From: Pocillopora verrucosa
Lineage: Eukaryota; Cnidaria; Anthozoa; Scleractinia; Pocilloporidae
Assembly: GCF_036669915.1 (NCBI RefSeq)
Contig: NC_089316.1
Span: forward strand, 26,766,388 to 26,830,387
Length of the DNA stretch: 64,000 bases
Direction: 5' to 3'
Positions 49,155-60,300 of the stretch are shown here, one piece after another (the first letter of the stretch is position 1; each line of letters starts with the position of its first letter). The position numbers were made by a program, and so were the translations under genes. Below the pieces are notes generated by a model. It was not told the origin of the DNA. It was given only the letters and a program-made list of their open reading frames with translations, and made no database searches.

Positions 49155-50669
49155 ATGGCTGTGCGACGCGTTAGTTTGGGAAGAACGCTCTCACGATACT
49201 GCTTTTTCGGTTTGGCCGCTCTTTCTGTTTATCTTCAACAAGCAAGCATGGCACCAAATCAGTTCCCGTCGAATGGTCGGCCGTTAAGCGGAGAGGTCGA
49301 GAAAAGGAGTGATTTCGTTAGAGGTCAAGTGTTGAAGAACCTTCTAACCTCTTACGATTCAATAAGAGATCAAAATGTTGTAAGAGATGGGATTCAGTTG
49401 AAGGCAAAACTAAACTATGATCGATCGAAACGGGAAAGCAACGAAGAGTCTTGTGATCAGTTCAGCGTGCAAGCAAATTGCTCCAAGTGTGGATTCCATG
49501 GTATTTGCGTGCGCGGTTCTGCAAGAATTTCTCCTTGGCTTTCTTTCGCTTTAAAAACACAGCGAGAGCTCCAAATTGACATTCCCATTAATCTTGTGCA
49601 AGTTCTTGGAGCTCATAATTCCTACAACAACAGAGCCAGTGGATATGGGGATTTAGACGATTGTCATTGGCCACATCAAACAGATGACGTATGCATCGCG
49701 TTGGCCAATCAAGAGTTTAGTTTTACGGACCAGCTAAACATGGGCGTGCGCAATATGGAGATTGACCTCTGGAAATGTTTTGATAAAATTCGCATGAGCC
49801 ACGGTAACCAAAATTTGTTAGTTGGTTGCTTCCCATGGGATACAGAATTCGATGATGGAATGAAAGAAATCTCGGACTGGACTAATAAACACGAAAACCG
49901 GAATGAAGTACTTGAAATACTCTTTGATGACCACACAACCCGCCAAGAAGATTCATCGATAAACCAAGTTATTGAGGAATACTTCGGTGACAGGGTCTTC
50001 ACACCGAGTGACTTAAAACAGAAGTTTGGCGATAATTGGCCGAGTACCAGACAATTACGTGAAATGAATAAAACGATAATTTTCTTGGACGGAAATAATC
50101 ATTCAGCCCGTTTCCTCCATAATCATTTGTGGAACAAAGGCTATACCGTAAAAGGTTTTGAGACACGTGTTAAAAATTGTTCTACTGTAGGTAATAGTAA
50201 AGACAAAATTAGAGTCTATAGTGATAGCACCGTGTATGGACCAGTGTATAATGGTATTAGGAACGTAGGAACGATCATGGACTTCAAGAAATATCTAATG
50301 TGCGGTGTCAGCGTTCTTAGCGCGGACCAAATAAACGCCGAGCTCATGGAAACAGCTGTATTCACGTGGGCTAAGGGTGAACCAAAACAAGCCATTAATG
50401 AATCTTCATGCGTCGTGCTCTCACGTGACAAAAGATGGTATGTGAGGGACTGTAACGAGAAACACTATTACGCATGCGTTTCGAAACAGGAGGAAAACCG
50501 CTGGAGTTTGAGCGCGGGGGTGGGAAAGTATTTCAGTCCTTTGTGTAAGAAAGGAATGGAATTTAGCGTGCCAAAAAATGGATATCAACATCAACAGCTC
50601 GTTCAAGCAGCTCAAGGAAAGACTGTCTGGTTAAATCTAACGTCAATTATACCACTGCTTCTAAATTAG
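49155..50669 (+). CDS. Secreted or membrane-anchored PLC-like phosphodiesterase with lectin-like tail, intronless
   Basis: A 504-aa single-exon protein. Residues 15-30 form a short hydrophobic stretch (CFFGLAALSVYL), likely a signal peptide or type II anchor. A cysteine-containing region (100-118) precedes a PI-PLC X-type TIM barrel from about 145. LGAHNSYNN carries catalytic-type His154, MEIDLW carries Glu202 and Asp204, and RMSHGN carries His216, the arrangement of the PLC-like phosphodiesterase superfamily. Residues 405-441 (WAKGEP, then C419, RWYVRDC and YYAC441) resemble the last half of a C-type lectin domain, but not a whole one. The in-frame ATG at 49113 is less likely; ATG 49155 has A at -3 and G at +4 and starts just before the hydrophobic segment. 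The lack of introns contrasts with neighbouring genes and could reflect retroposition or transfer. The substrate is unknown. Confidence 0.85.
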   Translation: MAVRRVSLGRTLSRYCFFGLAALSVYLQQASMAPNQFPSNGRPLSGEVEKRSDFVRGQVLKNLLTSYDSIRDQNVVRDGIQLKAKLNYDRSKRESNEESCDQFSVQANCSKCGFHGICVRGSARISPWLSFALKTQRELQIDIPINLVQVLGAHNSYNNRASGYGDLDDCHWPHQTDDVCIALANQEFSFTDQLNMGVRNMEIDLWKCFDKIRMSHGNQNLLVGCFPWDTEFDDGMKEISDWTNKHENRNEVLEILFDDHTTRQEDSSINQVIEEYFGDRVFTPSDLKQKFGDNWPSTRQLREMNKTIIFLDGNNHSARFLHNHLWNKGYTVKGFETRVKNCSTVGNSKDKIRVYSDSTVYGPVYNGIRNVGTIMDFKKYLMCGVSVLSADQINAELMETAVFTWAKGEPKQAINESSCVVLSRDKRWYVRDCNEKHYYACVSKQEENRWSLSAGVGKYFSPLCKKGMEFSVPKNGYQHQQLVQAAQGKTVWLNLTSIIPLLLN

Positions 50670-51807
50670 ACATTCGTGGAATTTTTTTTTCGTACCAGAT
50701 TTAAATTTCGAAAACAGCAGGGAAACAGTGACATAATCATACATTGTAACCATAGCTTAAAGCAATAGAGAGAGAGGTTTCTACTGACAAAAAAAGGTCA
50801 AAAACGGAGTCATATCATCAGATATTTTTTCGCATGTAGTAGGGTTACATTCGAGCATTGTCTAGCGAAGGCAAACATTGAATGATTACAATCTAAAATG
50901 CACATAAAAGACGCATTGTGGTGTTTTCGTGGTCAACTGTTGTCCCATGAGCAAAGGGCAAGTATGAATGTGACAACTCAGTGTGACGATAGGTTTTCGC
51001 GCACTAAATTTGACTTCGCGGGAACGTACAAAATGGGGGGGGGGGGATTACTCGGTAGAGACCACTCGGCTTGCGAGAACGGAAACTCGCCACGATTTCC
51101 TGGTACACGGAGATCTACCTCGAGTGGGCTTGTACGGACGTCAAGGAAGAGACAGTGTTTTGGTTCCGCAGTAGACTTTTATTTGTGTTATACAAACTAT
51201 CGTATGAAAGGAAAAGTAAAGTTACGAGTAAACTCAGCTGCTAACTACCATGAAAACCAATTTTTTCAGAAAGACCATTAACACATATTTATTTTAAATC
51301 TTCATGTCCATTATGTGGCTGCCATGGGCGACTTCCAGCAACAAATAATTTTATTCCTTTTCCTTTTACGCCTCAATACCAATATGCAGCAAATTGCAGA
51401 TAGCATCACAAATAAACCCAGTCCCGAGGAATTAAAAATGTCCTCCCGTGGTACTGTAAAAATCAAATAAAAACAGCAAAAATGGTTACAGCTAGTATCA
51501 ACATCATTGATTCCTTGATTACCCAGTAGAGTAACTGTTTATGTATCACAATCTATTTGCCTCATCTGAAGATATTTTTCTGATTGAGCTCCCCCAAAAG
51601 TCTTGGTATGGTGTCCATCTTTTGGTCAATATAAAATTGATGACAACTCAAATACTTACTTTTTAATTATTTCTGTAAAAAGAGTTTATTTTAAAGAGTA
51701 AAGCATAAAGCTTTCTCTGATTGACTCTTCTCTGAGGCTATTCCTTTGCTTGACCCCCCCCCCCCCAAGGGCACACTTTCCCTCGATCGTTAATTGATTG
51801 ATTAGCG

Positions 51808-52037
51808 AGTTTAAGTCGTTTGTTTAAAACTTAAGAGAGGATGTCAGCATCCATCGCACAAATTTGAAATATTGTGGCAAGTCGCCCACAATTCGTTTTC
51901 TCTCCTACTTCCGTAGTTTGTAGCCCAATATGTTCTAATAATTGTGGTGTAGTTTTTTTGTGAAAATATATTTTAGTTTTCGAGAAATGAAATATTTTTG
52001 TCCGACATACTTTTCCAATGTCGAAAAGAAGCATCAA
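51808..52037. repeat. Left arm of a long inverted repeat
   Basis: The reverse complement of this stretch matches much of 53925-54310. Shared strings include GGAAAAGTATGTCGGACAAA, TTCTCGAAAACTAAAAT, AACATATTGGGCTACAAA and GACTTGCC. The arms bracket about 1.9 kb containing R1 and the LINE fragment. This could be a foldback-type or long-terminal-inverted-repeat DNA transposon later invaded by other repeats, or two inverted insertions of the same element. Confidence 0.75.
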
Positions 52038-52979
52038 AACAAAGACAATTTTAACAATGACCGACATGACAAAATCTATTGACCTTCAAGCTTTAAAAGA
52101 CCAAAGGATGGTTATAAAGTTACTGTAAAAATTTCCTTGTGTATTTGTGTTGTTCTATCTTGAGACTAACTCAAAGTTCGGTAAAATTTACTTGACAGCA
52201 ACTATGAAATATACATTGTGCGCCTACTTGCTGCCACCGTTAATTGGCATAAATCACTAAAATTTGTAAAAAAGTCTAACATAACTCTTTTACCTTGTTT
52301 ATTTATGATTTTATTAGCCGTTTCGATTATTATATTACGCCTGGGTATTACTTTTTGACAGGAGCCCAGGTTTTGCGTTGTGTTTTCCCCTCCCTCATTT
52401 ATATCAAAAGCTAGTCACGCATTAACTGATACCGACACAAGTGAATATTTACCATGTATAAAGATTTTTGTTTATGTTGAATTGTAAATAGTAAAATCTG
52501 TGCTTTCTTCACTAATCGTTGTTTCAGCGGCAGCGAAGCAGTTAAAATCGGGTTGTTCCTTCAACGCTACTGAAATTTTTAGTATTCAGACAGGCGAGCA
52601 AAGCGTGATGCTCTGGGAATTAGAACTTTTAGGGGCCATGTACATAATGTCCGAATGAGTTTTGTACAAGAACGAGTTCATACCGGTTGCCACATAATAA
52701 CCAGCCTAAAATTTATTCGAAACGAGTCATTTCTGAGTGAGTTTATTGGGGTTTTCATTAAAGAACGAAACACTCATTCTGGACGACCTTTTCTACCTGT
52801 GCAATGTAGACGCGGCACGGCTCTCATATTTATATGAATCCTCTGTAGGAGCGAGGGAAGCATTGAAAAAGACAGAAAAGGACATAAATACTTGTTTTTA
52901 CAGGCTAATTGTTGCCACTCCCGCAAGGATAAGATTTAAGTACCTTTTATAATTTTATAACGATCGTTTTCGAAATTCC

Positions 52980-53135
52980 AGGCGCGCACCCCCGCCCTCT
53001 TATATAAAGGGGTCCCCCGGGGGTGCTGATGCGTGCAGCGCACTTGACATTTAGCAAGGACAAATTCTGATGTGATTTTTTGGCGAAGAGAAACAAGTTT
53101 TTTCAGTGTCTAGTTGCTAGTGCGGAAGGGTCCTT
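52980..53135 (-). repeat. Dispersed repeat R1, inverted copy
   Basis: The reverse complement aligns with 60150-60296: same CCCCCGGGGG core, TTTGTCCTTGCTAAATGTCA and AACTTGTTTCTCTTCGCC. More diverged than the two array copies are from each other. Lies inside the 51.8-54.3 kb inverted repeat. Confidence 0.65.
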
Positions 53136-53258
53136 TACCACCGTGTGCATAACTACGCGTCCCCCCAGACGGCGGAAAGCCAACCAAGTGTTTAGACATT
53201 AGTTAAGAAAACTCCCCCTCTGTCTGAATTTTTGGTAGCCTATTGACCAATTCCCAAT

Positions 53259-53484
53259 TTTTTCCCTCAGGAAGCCAGCGTCCAGCATCACGCGCCAAGC
53301 TCTGACCTGGAACCCGCAGGGAAAGAGGAAGAGAGGCCGGCCTCGCAACAGCTGGAGGCGAGACACTGAGGCAGAGCACAAGCAGCAAAGTACAAACTGG
53401 ACAGGAGCAGCAAGATTAGCCCAGAACAAAGTGCGATGGCGAGGGGTCGTCGATGGCCTATGCTCCACACGGAGCCACGGGCCT

Positions 53485-53576
<92 letters not shown>

Positions 53577-53595
53577 ATAGTAGTAGTAGTAGTAG
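53259..53595 (+). mobile_element. 5'-truncated non-LTR retrotransposon (LINE) with (TAG)n tail
   Basis: The 3' end of a LINE reverse-transcriptase ORF, open from about 53270 to a TAG at 53484-53486. The reading frame includes the typical C-terminal motifs ITRQALTWNPQGKRKRGRP, SWRRDTEAE, LAQNKVRWRGVVDGLCSTR. It is followed by an (AGT/TAG) microsatellite tail to 53595. The insertion is bounded by a 15-bp target-site duplication, TGACCAATTCCCAAT, at 53244-53258 and 53596-53610. This fixes its limits and shows target-primed insertion. Dead on arrival because nearly all of the element is missing. The clade (RTE-, CR1- or jockey-like) cannot be set from this fragment. Confidence 0.9.
53486..53595. 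repeat. (TAG)n microsatellite, LINE tail
   Basis: About 37 TAG units with one TAATAG interruption near 53576. It forms the 3' tail of the LINE fragment and directly abuts the right target-site duplication. Confidence 0.95.
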
Positions 53596-53875
53596 TGACC
53601 AATTCCCAATCGAAACTTAAGTCTGACGTCACGCGTAATTTTGCTCACGGTGGTAAGTAGCCTACTTACCGAAGCCAGATTGTACGAATTTTCCAGACAT
53701 CTTGAGTAATATCTGTGATACACGCTTTCCAATTCCCCTATCAGCTTTTGCCTTTACCATGGCCGGACATTTCTTTTGGCACCCTACATCTGCTACTGAA
53801 CACCGAGATTTGGTCTGTGAGTGGGGCAATTTGTAAAATCATCGATATCTTTTGGCGTCTCGAAGGTGCCGGTGT

Positions 53876-53920
53876 CACAGCGGATTTGGACCCCCCATTC
53901 GCAGATTTGGACCCCCCACA
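53876..53920. repeat. Two-unit short tandem repeat
   Basis: Two neighbouring copies of a unit containing GATTTGGACCCCCC, 20-21 bases apart, just inside the right inverted-repeat arm. Probably a subterminal repeat of that element. Confidence 0.6.
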
Positions 53921-53924
53921 AAAC

Positions 53925-54310
53925 TTTTCTTTTAAGCATAGGAAAAGTATGTCGGACAAAAATATTCACCAAAAAATAAATATTTCTTTAACAGCTTCAA
54001 TAACGACAGGGGATCAAGTTTAGATGATAAAACAAAGGATTACGTTCACAGAAATACCGTAGGTCTAATACATTCGTCACATGAGGTCACACAACTCGGG
54101 TAATATTCAAGGTGAAAATTTGCATATTGAGCGGTAGAACGAAAAAAATTATTTCTCGAAAACTAAAATAAATTTTTACAAAAAAACTACACCAAAATTA
54201 CTAGAACATATTGGGCTACAAAATGTGAAAGTAGGAGTGAAAACAAATTTGGGTGACTTGCCGCTGTTTGTTTGATGCATGCTGACATTAGCTCTTAAGT
54301 TTTTAGCTCG
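53925..54310. repeat. Right arm of a long inverted repeat
   Basis: Pairs with 51808-52037. It differs by about 170 extra bases (roughly 53970-54140) inside the arm. Its outer end lies about 20 bases from the last recognised convertase exon (54332-54397). Confidence 0.75.
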
Positions 54311-54331
54311 ACAAAATTTGAGTTGAGATAC

Positions 54332-57300
54332 CTTTTCCTGATTTAAGTGGGTCTGAAGGAGTGCCATACAATATCAAAGACCAGCTGTGAAGTTGACCTA
54401 TGGAATAAACACGGAAATATTGCCAATTAATCGCAAAACATTAACAATTCCGCAGTCAGGAAAACGGTATCCCCATAAAAGCTGAATCTATGAACATGTG
54501 AACGATTTACTTCATCAAAATACCGTAACTAAAGGCTAAAAATGTGCGGTCCCTGGCGTGGAAAGGTAGCACTAAGTTTTCGCTTAATCAATAAAATAAA
54601 CATGTGAATGAGCAAAAGAAACGCTCAGCCTCACACCTCCCCATCACGATGAGGAAAGATTTGCTCAGCTTGAAAGTACGTAACTTAGGCCGACCAAAAT
54701 TTTCAGGTAGCAAATTAAAGAGAGCATTTGACGTACAACTAACAGACGAAGCTTGATCTGGTATTTCTCAGGATTGAGAAAAATAAGAAACAAAAACAAA
54801 AACAAAACCACCGACAAACACACATCAACTCAACATTTTAAAAGTAAGTTATAGATCACCTGAACTTCGACATGGCTTGTCAAAACAATCAATTTTAAGC
54901 TCCCATCTGCCACTCGGGTCTTCTCCCCAGTGAAAAAGAGATTCAATAATCCAGTCACTCAATCTTGTTGAGTTGTCTTTGGGCCGCTTTCGAGTCATTG
55001 GAGATGTTGTGTTGCTTGGTGCTTTCAGCTGAAGGGACAAGTCGCCACGGCGAGAGAAATTAAGATTGACTCTGATCTGCACGTGCTCCAGAAATTTAAT
55101 TGAACAATCTTTCACTTCTATTAAAACCGTTCCTGGGATATTTCTGAAACGAAGAATTGCAAAGAGACTAGGTTAATCGCCGCCAGTAAAAATGCTTCCT
55201 CTAATAATTAAAATGGAAGTCTTGTTGCTCAATAGCCCAACATCAAGTTAGGAGAATTTGAGAGGGTGCTAAACGCAAATTTTAGGCAAACGTCTGTTGA
55301 CAGTTTTTAAGAATGACATGGGGTACTCAAAGGGGCGAGAGTGTTTTCACTCGTGAGATTTGCGGAGATGATTGCTCACTGAAATGAAAGGACGGGTTAG
55401 CATCATTGAACTATTTTTCAAAAACCTCAACTTTCAGATAATTGATTTCAATAGTTCACCAATGAGATCGACAATTGTTGTTTATTCAAACAAGACGTAG
55501 GAAGCAAGTAAGGTCTGCACACGTTAAAACGTGAGTTTTCTGCTTCCGAAAAAGTAAAATCGAAAAAAAAAAAGAAGAGAAACTTGACGCTCACATGTCT
55601 TTGACACTGCCTTCGATCTCGCATTTCATTTGCTCTGGAACCTCCTTCCATTTTCTTGCTAACATCACCATCTTGTCAGCGTCCATAAGCCCAAAGCCAT
55701 AAACCATGCTAATATGAAACCCTGCTTTGTTTTGCAGCCAGTGGCCTTGTTTAAGCCAGACTCCACCAGGCGCTGCTCTTGCACTGTTGGCTATAACGTG
55801 TTGGACGTCGCGCCAAGTTAAGTTAGGGCTGGAAGAGGAAAAAAGCTGAGTTTAATGACCTTTAACTCCAGCAGAGATTCCTCGAATTTACGCGAGTGGA
55901 ATTCGTCTCAATCCCCTCGATTAGCGCCCACTCATAGAAGGGTCGTTCCACTTACCCTTCCACACCGATAAAGACTGGGCAGTGAGGGATTCTTTAGCAG
56001 CATCAAGAATAATTCACACACCTCGACGGAGCTCCAGGGACATATGCACCTTTACCCCCGTGTAAACTACAAGTTGTTTTTCACCTTTGGTTTTGCGCTT
56101 TGTGTTTAGTGTTATGAATGGTGGTTTTCATTGCATACTCCTTAAGGCGGCAGGACTTATCAGTGACAAGAGGGTGGAGGAGTTAAAGCGGCACTACGAG
56201 TCTTGGTTAGTTTTCTTGACAAAGAGGAGGTCACATGCCCCCTTAAAAACCAGTGTTTCACCCCACAAGCCCAAGCTAAGTTTTGACTTAAGTACGAGAG
56301 GGGATACATTCATTCTGTGCAACCCGCCTATCCTTACTTATGAATATTAACTCTATGACATAATAATCTTACTTTGCTTGCAGGGTCAGTGCAATCAGTC
56401 CTGATGCAATGGCAGTAGCCGCTGACGTGCCTCCGAAATTGCTGACACAACCGGTTGCGTTATCAGCAGTTACCTGGATGATATACGAAATTTTCAGAGA
56501 TATAGAGAATGAAAGAAATTATTAACTCGGGGATAACGTTTAATTTAAACATCAAATTCAAGCTACTTATGGTCACAACTTCAGTTGGGAAATTTCGCGT
56601 GAGGCCAAAAGAGTTTAATGGGTCTGACGTCATCGTACATATTCTCGATTGAACGGAATGTAACCGACGTCACGCGTATTTGTGTTCACTCCGCTCATTT
56701 CAAAATCCAAACACCAAAGGTACAGGAAGTTGGATAGAAAGAAACGAAACTTATAGAAGACTTTATTTAGAGAGGGATTTTTAGGTTACAAACTGTATTA
56801 ACTCATTCCACTTACAATTCCTCCAGTGTACACGGTGGCCATGATTCCAGGACATTCTTCTACGTAGCTTGGACGGGATCCATCTTCATTCACACCGTTG
56901 ATGACGATGGTGTAAATACTATTCGCAAAACAATTGTATGCACAGCTGTCTCCATTTAAACCGCCATTTCCAGCCGCAAACGTGTAGATGGCACCTTTTT
57001 TATTGCGACCCTTTGTTTAAAAGAAGGGTATATATATATTAGCCACTAAGACATCGTTGACTATTTACAAGCAAGAAACTCGTTTAGTCGAAAGTATACA
57101 ATATGTAACAAGCCATCATTTTTGGCAAAAACCTTGGATAAAAACCTAAAATAATGTCCAAATGCAAAAGCTGTCCACCTCGAAGTGTTTACAGAAGGAA
57201 ACCAACTAAGTGCCTTCGTTCGTCCTTCACATATGGTTGAACGAAGGCGATCGCGCTCAGACCGCTCTCTCAATAAAAATGTCAACGGAAATGAAGATAA

Positions 57301-60300
57301 TGGTCACAATGATGGTGTTTGGTACTGTCAGCGACGATGGGGGCGTGCGTAATTGTAGTAAAAATGGTAAGGATATAATAATGGTAGCAAAAATAAAAAG
57401 GCTATAAAGCTGGGAAGATTGTGGATAAAAGATGAAATATTTAGTAAGCCGAACGGGATGATGTTGTTCAATACCTCTTTAATGCCTTTTTCTAAGGCTG
57501 TACTGATCAGCGGTCCAAGACCCTGTATTTTCCATCCCTCGTTCAGCGGTTCCCAGCTGTTGGAGTATATGTCAATACTTCCTAGCTCGTGCGTCAAGAC
57601 CGCAGCCACTCTCTTATCAGATAATGAGGTAGGGATATCACGAAGAAGGTGAATGCCTGACACAAGAGAATAGGCTTCAGATTCTGTTGCATTAGTTAAC
57701 TTGTCACGGTTATCAAAAAGGCGAATGCCAGACGTAAGAGAATACGGGATTCAAAGTCGGTATTTTCCTCACGAGAGGAGCATTATACAAATATAGAAGC
57801 ATGGAAAACGTTTTACCGTGTTACTTGAACCCTTTTATTCAATTATATGCAGTTTTTCGGGTAATAAAACATCAAGGGTGTAGAAACTTGTCTGCAAATT
57901 TACCTTCTGTCTGAGCTTAACCTGAGGAATATCTGGTGAATATCCGTTTAAAATCAAATTAAAGATGAGCTAGGATGGTACTTTGGGGAGGTTCTTTCAT
58001 TTTCCCTGTTGTGCAATTTGTTTATATGGACAAGTTTGAGGGGTTCGCTTTGCTCTCTCGATTGCAAAGGACATTTTTATAATAAAAGATATTTATGTGA
58101 TATCTAGCATGTGTATGTTGGGAATTATGTATGCAATTGGTCCTCCCAGGTTTTAAGAGTGTAACTACATAGTCCAGGAACGAACTACTGAGATTAGCAC
58201 GAGTCCTTTTTTCACATTCTTTCCTCTCGAAATTGTCAATTGTAACTCCTTAAATGTATTGGTTACAATGGGTTACAAATACATTAAAGTCAAACGGTTA
58301 GATTATATTCTAAATATTAGCCATTACCTGCAATGTTAGCTTCATAAGCGATTCCCATACCACATAAACCATTATCGCGTTTTCCAGCTATAACGCCTGC
58401 ACATTTATTACCATGTCTGTACACAAATAGAGATAATCATAGATTGGTTTCACTGTCCCAAATCTTTGTAATTGGCTTCAAGCATACACCTGTACAAGAA
58501 GGGAAATGATCTTCCCAAATGAACTGCAACTAAAGAAATTGCAGAAAAAAAGGTGAAAATATCAGGACCAGATTGAAATAATTTCAGTCAATTTTGGCTT
58601 CAAGTATGCCGCTAATTCTCACTGCTACCATATTTATTACACCACCAGAAAGCAACTGTTACCCAATTTCTGCAACAGCCTTTACTTCGGCACCAGATCA
58701 TTGAACCGCAAGAAATCGGAAATGGCCTATCATCGTAAATTTCGTAAAATTCGTAAAGTTCATAAACTTTGGTGGGGCTTTCGTTGTAACCCTTGAATTG
58801 ACGATGGTCGATGGTCTGTCTAATTTTCGTAAATTTCACACTTTTTGTACCTGCGTTCAATCCTAGAAATAACTCGCTACTCTTTCGCCCCTACCCCTCC
58901 CCCTCTCCTTCTTTTTTCTTGACCAGCATCTCCTTACTATATCACCCCTGAATCACACATCTAGGTCACGAGAATCAAGGAAATAATCACTAACTAATAG
59001 AGCTCTTGATTTTTAAACAAATTCTCTTTGTCAACGCCTCAGGAAATATATAGAGAACAGTTTGGAGAATATGCATACTGATGTTAGGGTGTAAAGGGAT
59101 TATCAGCTTACCCTGGTACTGATGTTTCAAACGACACCTGTTTGTCAGCCACATAATCGTAACTCAAATCCAATCTCTGAAGAAACAAAATGCAAAGTAA
59201 ACAAACAAACAAATAAATAGTAGTCAGTGATCAAGATGAAAAGGTAACGTCCCTTTCCATTTATGATATTTTCAAATTGAATAGAATTAAAAAAAGATTG
59301 AAAATGGGAAAGCAATAGTTACATAGTTGTCTCTTAGGTCAGGATGACTGCCATTGACTCCATCATCAACAACTCCCACCGTAATTCCTCTTCCTGTATA
59401 ACCAGAATTCCAAGCAGCAATGACATTAAGTGTTGGTTCATTAGATCCCTCAGGTCTTTTCTAAAATGCAATAAACATCAGAAGAGTGGGATTAGAGGAA
59501 TTACCTGTTGATTGAAATTCAGTGAGCTTACAACAGATAGTCATCACAGTCCATTCCTTCTCAAAACTGAACATAGTTTTTTATGCCAGATGAGATGACT
59601 GGAAATATTGCTATGAAAGGCCTTTGATATGGCAAGAATATCATTTAACTCACAAACTACATCAGTCAATCATGAATACAAGTAGGTCACATAGCATTAA
59701 GCACAGTGACAGATTATCATTATTATTATCATGCCAGTAATTATCATTATCATCACTAATAACATTATCATCGTCATTAAATTGTTATCATTTTCACTGT
59801 TATTATCATCTTTATCATAATCACCATGATCATCATCACTGTCACTGTCATCCTCACTGTCACTGTCATTAAAATCATCATTGGTATATCCAATGGTACA
59901 GTGCAGTGTAAGGATAAGGGAACATTTCTACCAGCAAAATTAACTTACAATGTACCACATCCTTTGAAGTTCTGAGTTTATCTTTGATAGTTTATCCTTT
60001 TTCGTTTTCTGATGCCTAGACGATTCAACCTGAATATAAAGAAAAGAACAAATGATTTATGAATTATCAAGATCCAATGAGCATTCTTTGCAAAAGAAAA
60101 ATAAATACCAGAGTCTCTGTGGCCTGTCTTACTCATAAATGTAAGTAAAGGCCCTTCCCCACAAGTGACTAGATGCTGACAAAACTTGTTTCTCTTCACC
60201 CAAAATTGCATCAAAATTTTGTCCTTGCTAAATTTCAAGTGTGCTGCATGTATCTTCACCCCTGGGGGACACATTTACATAAGAGGGCTGGGGTGCTAAA

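Larger units (their letters stand above)
50670..54331. other. Repeat-rich region between phosphodiesterase and convertase genes
   Basis: Holds the inverted-repeat arms, R1, the LINE fragment and G or C homopolymers at 51036 and 51756. Around 51030-51180 one frame reads HDFLVHGDLPRVGLYGRQGR before a stop, which looks like decayed coding sequence that I cannot identify. The missing 3' exons of the convertase should lie here on the minus strand, but none was recognised. Confidence 0.5.

Noticed and set aside
53436..53732. Poly-Val, poly-Thr and poly-Tyr open frames
   Set aside because: Created by the (TAG)n tail of the LINE.
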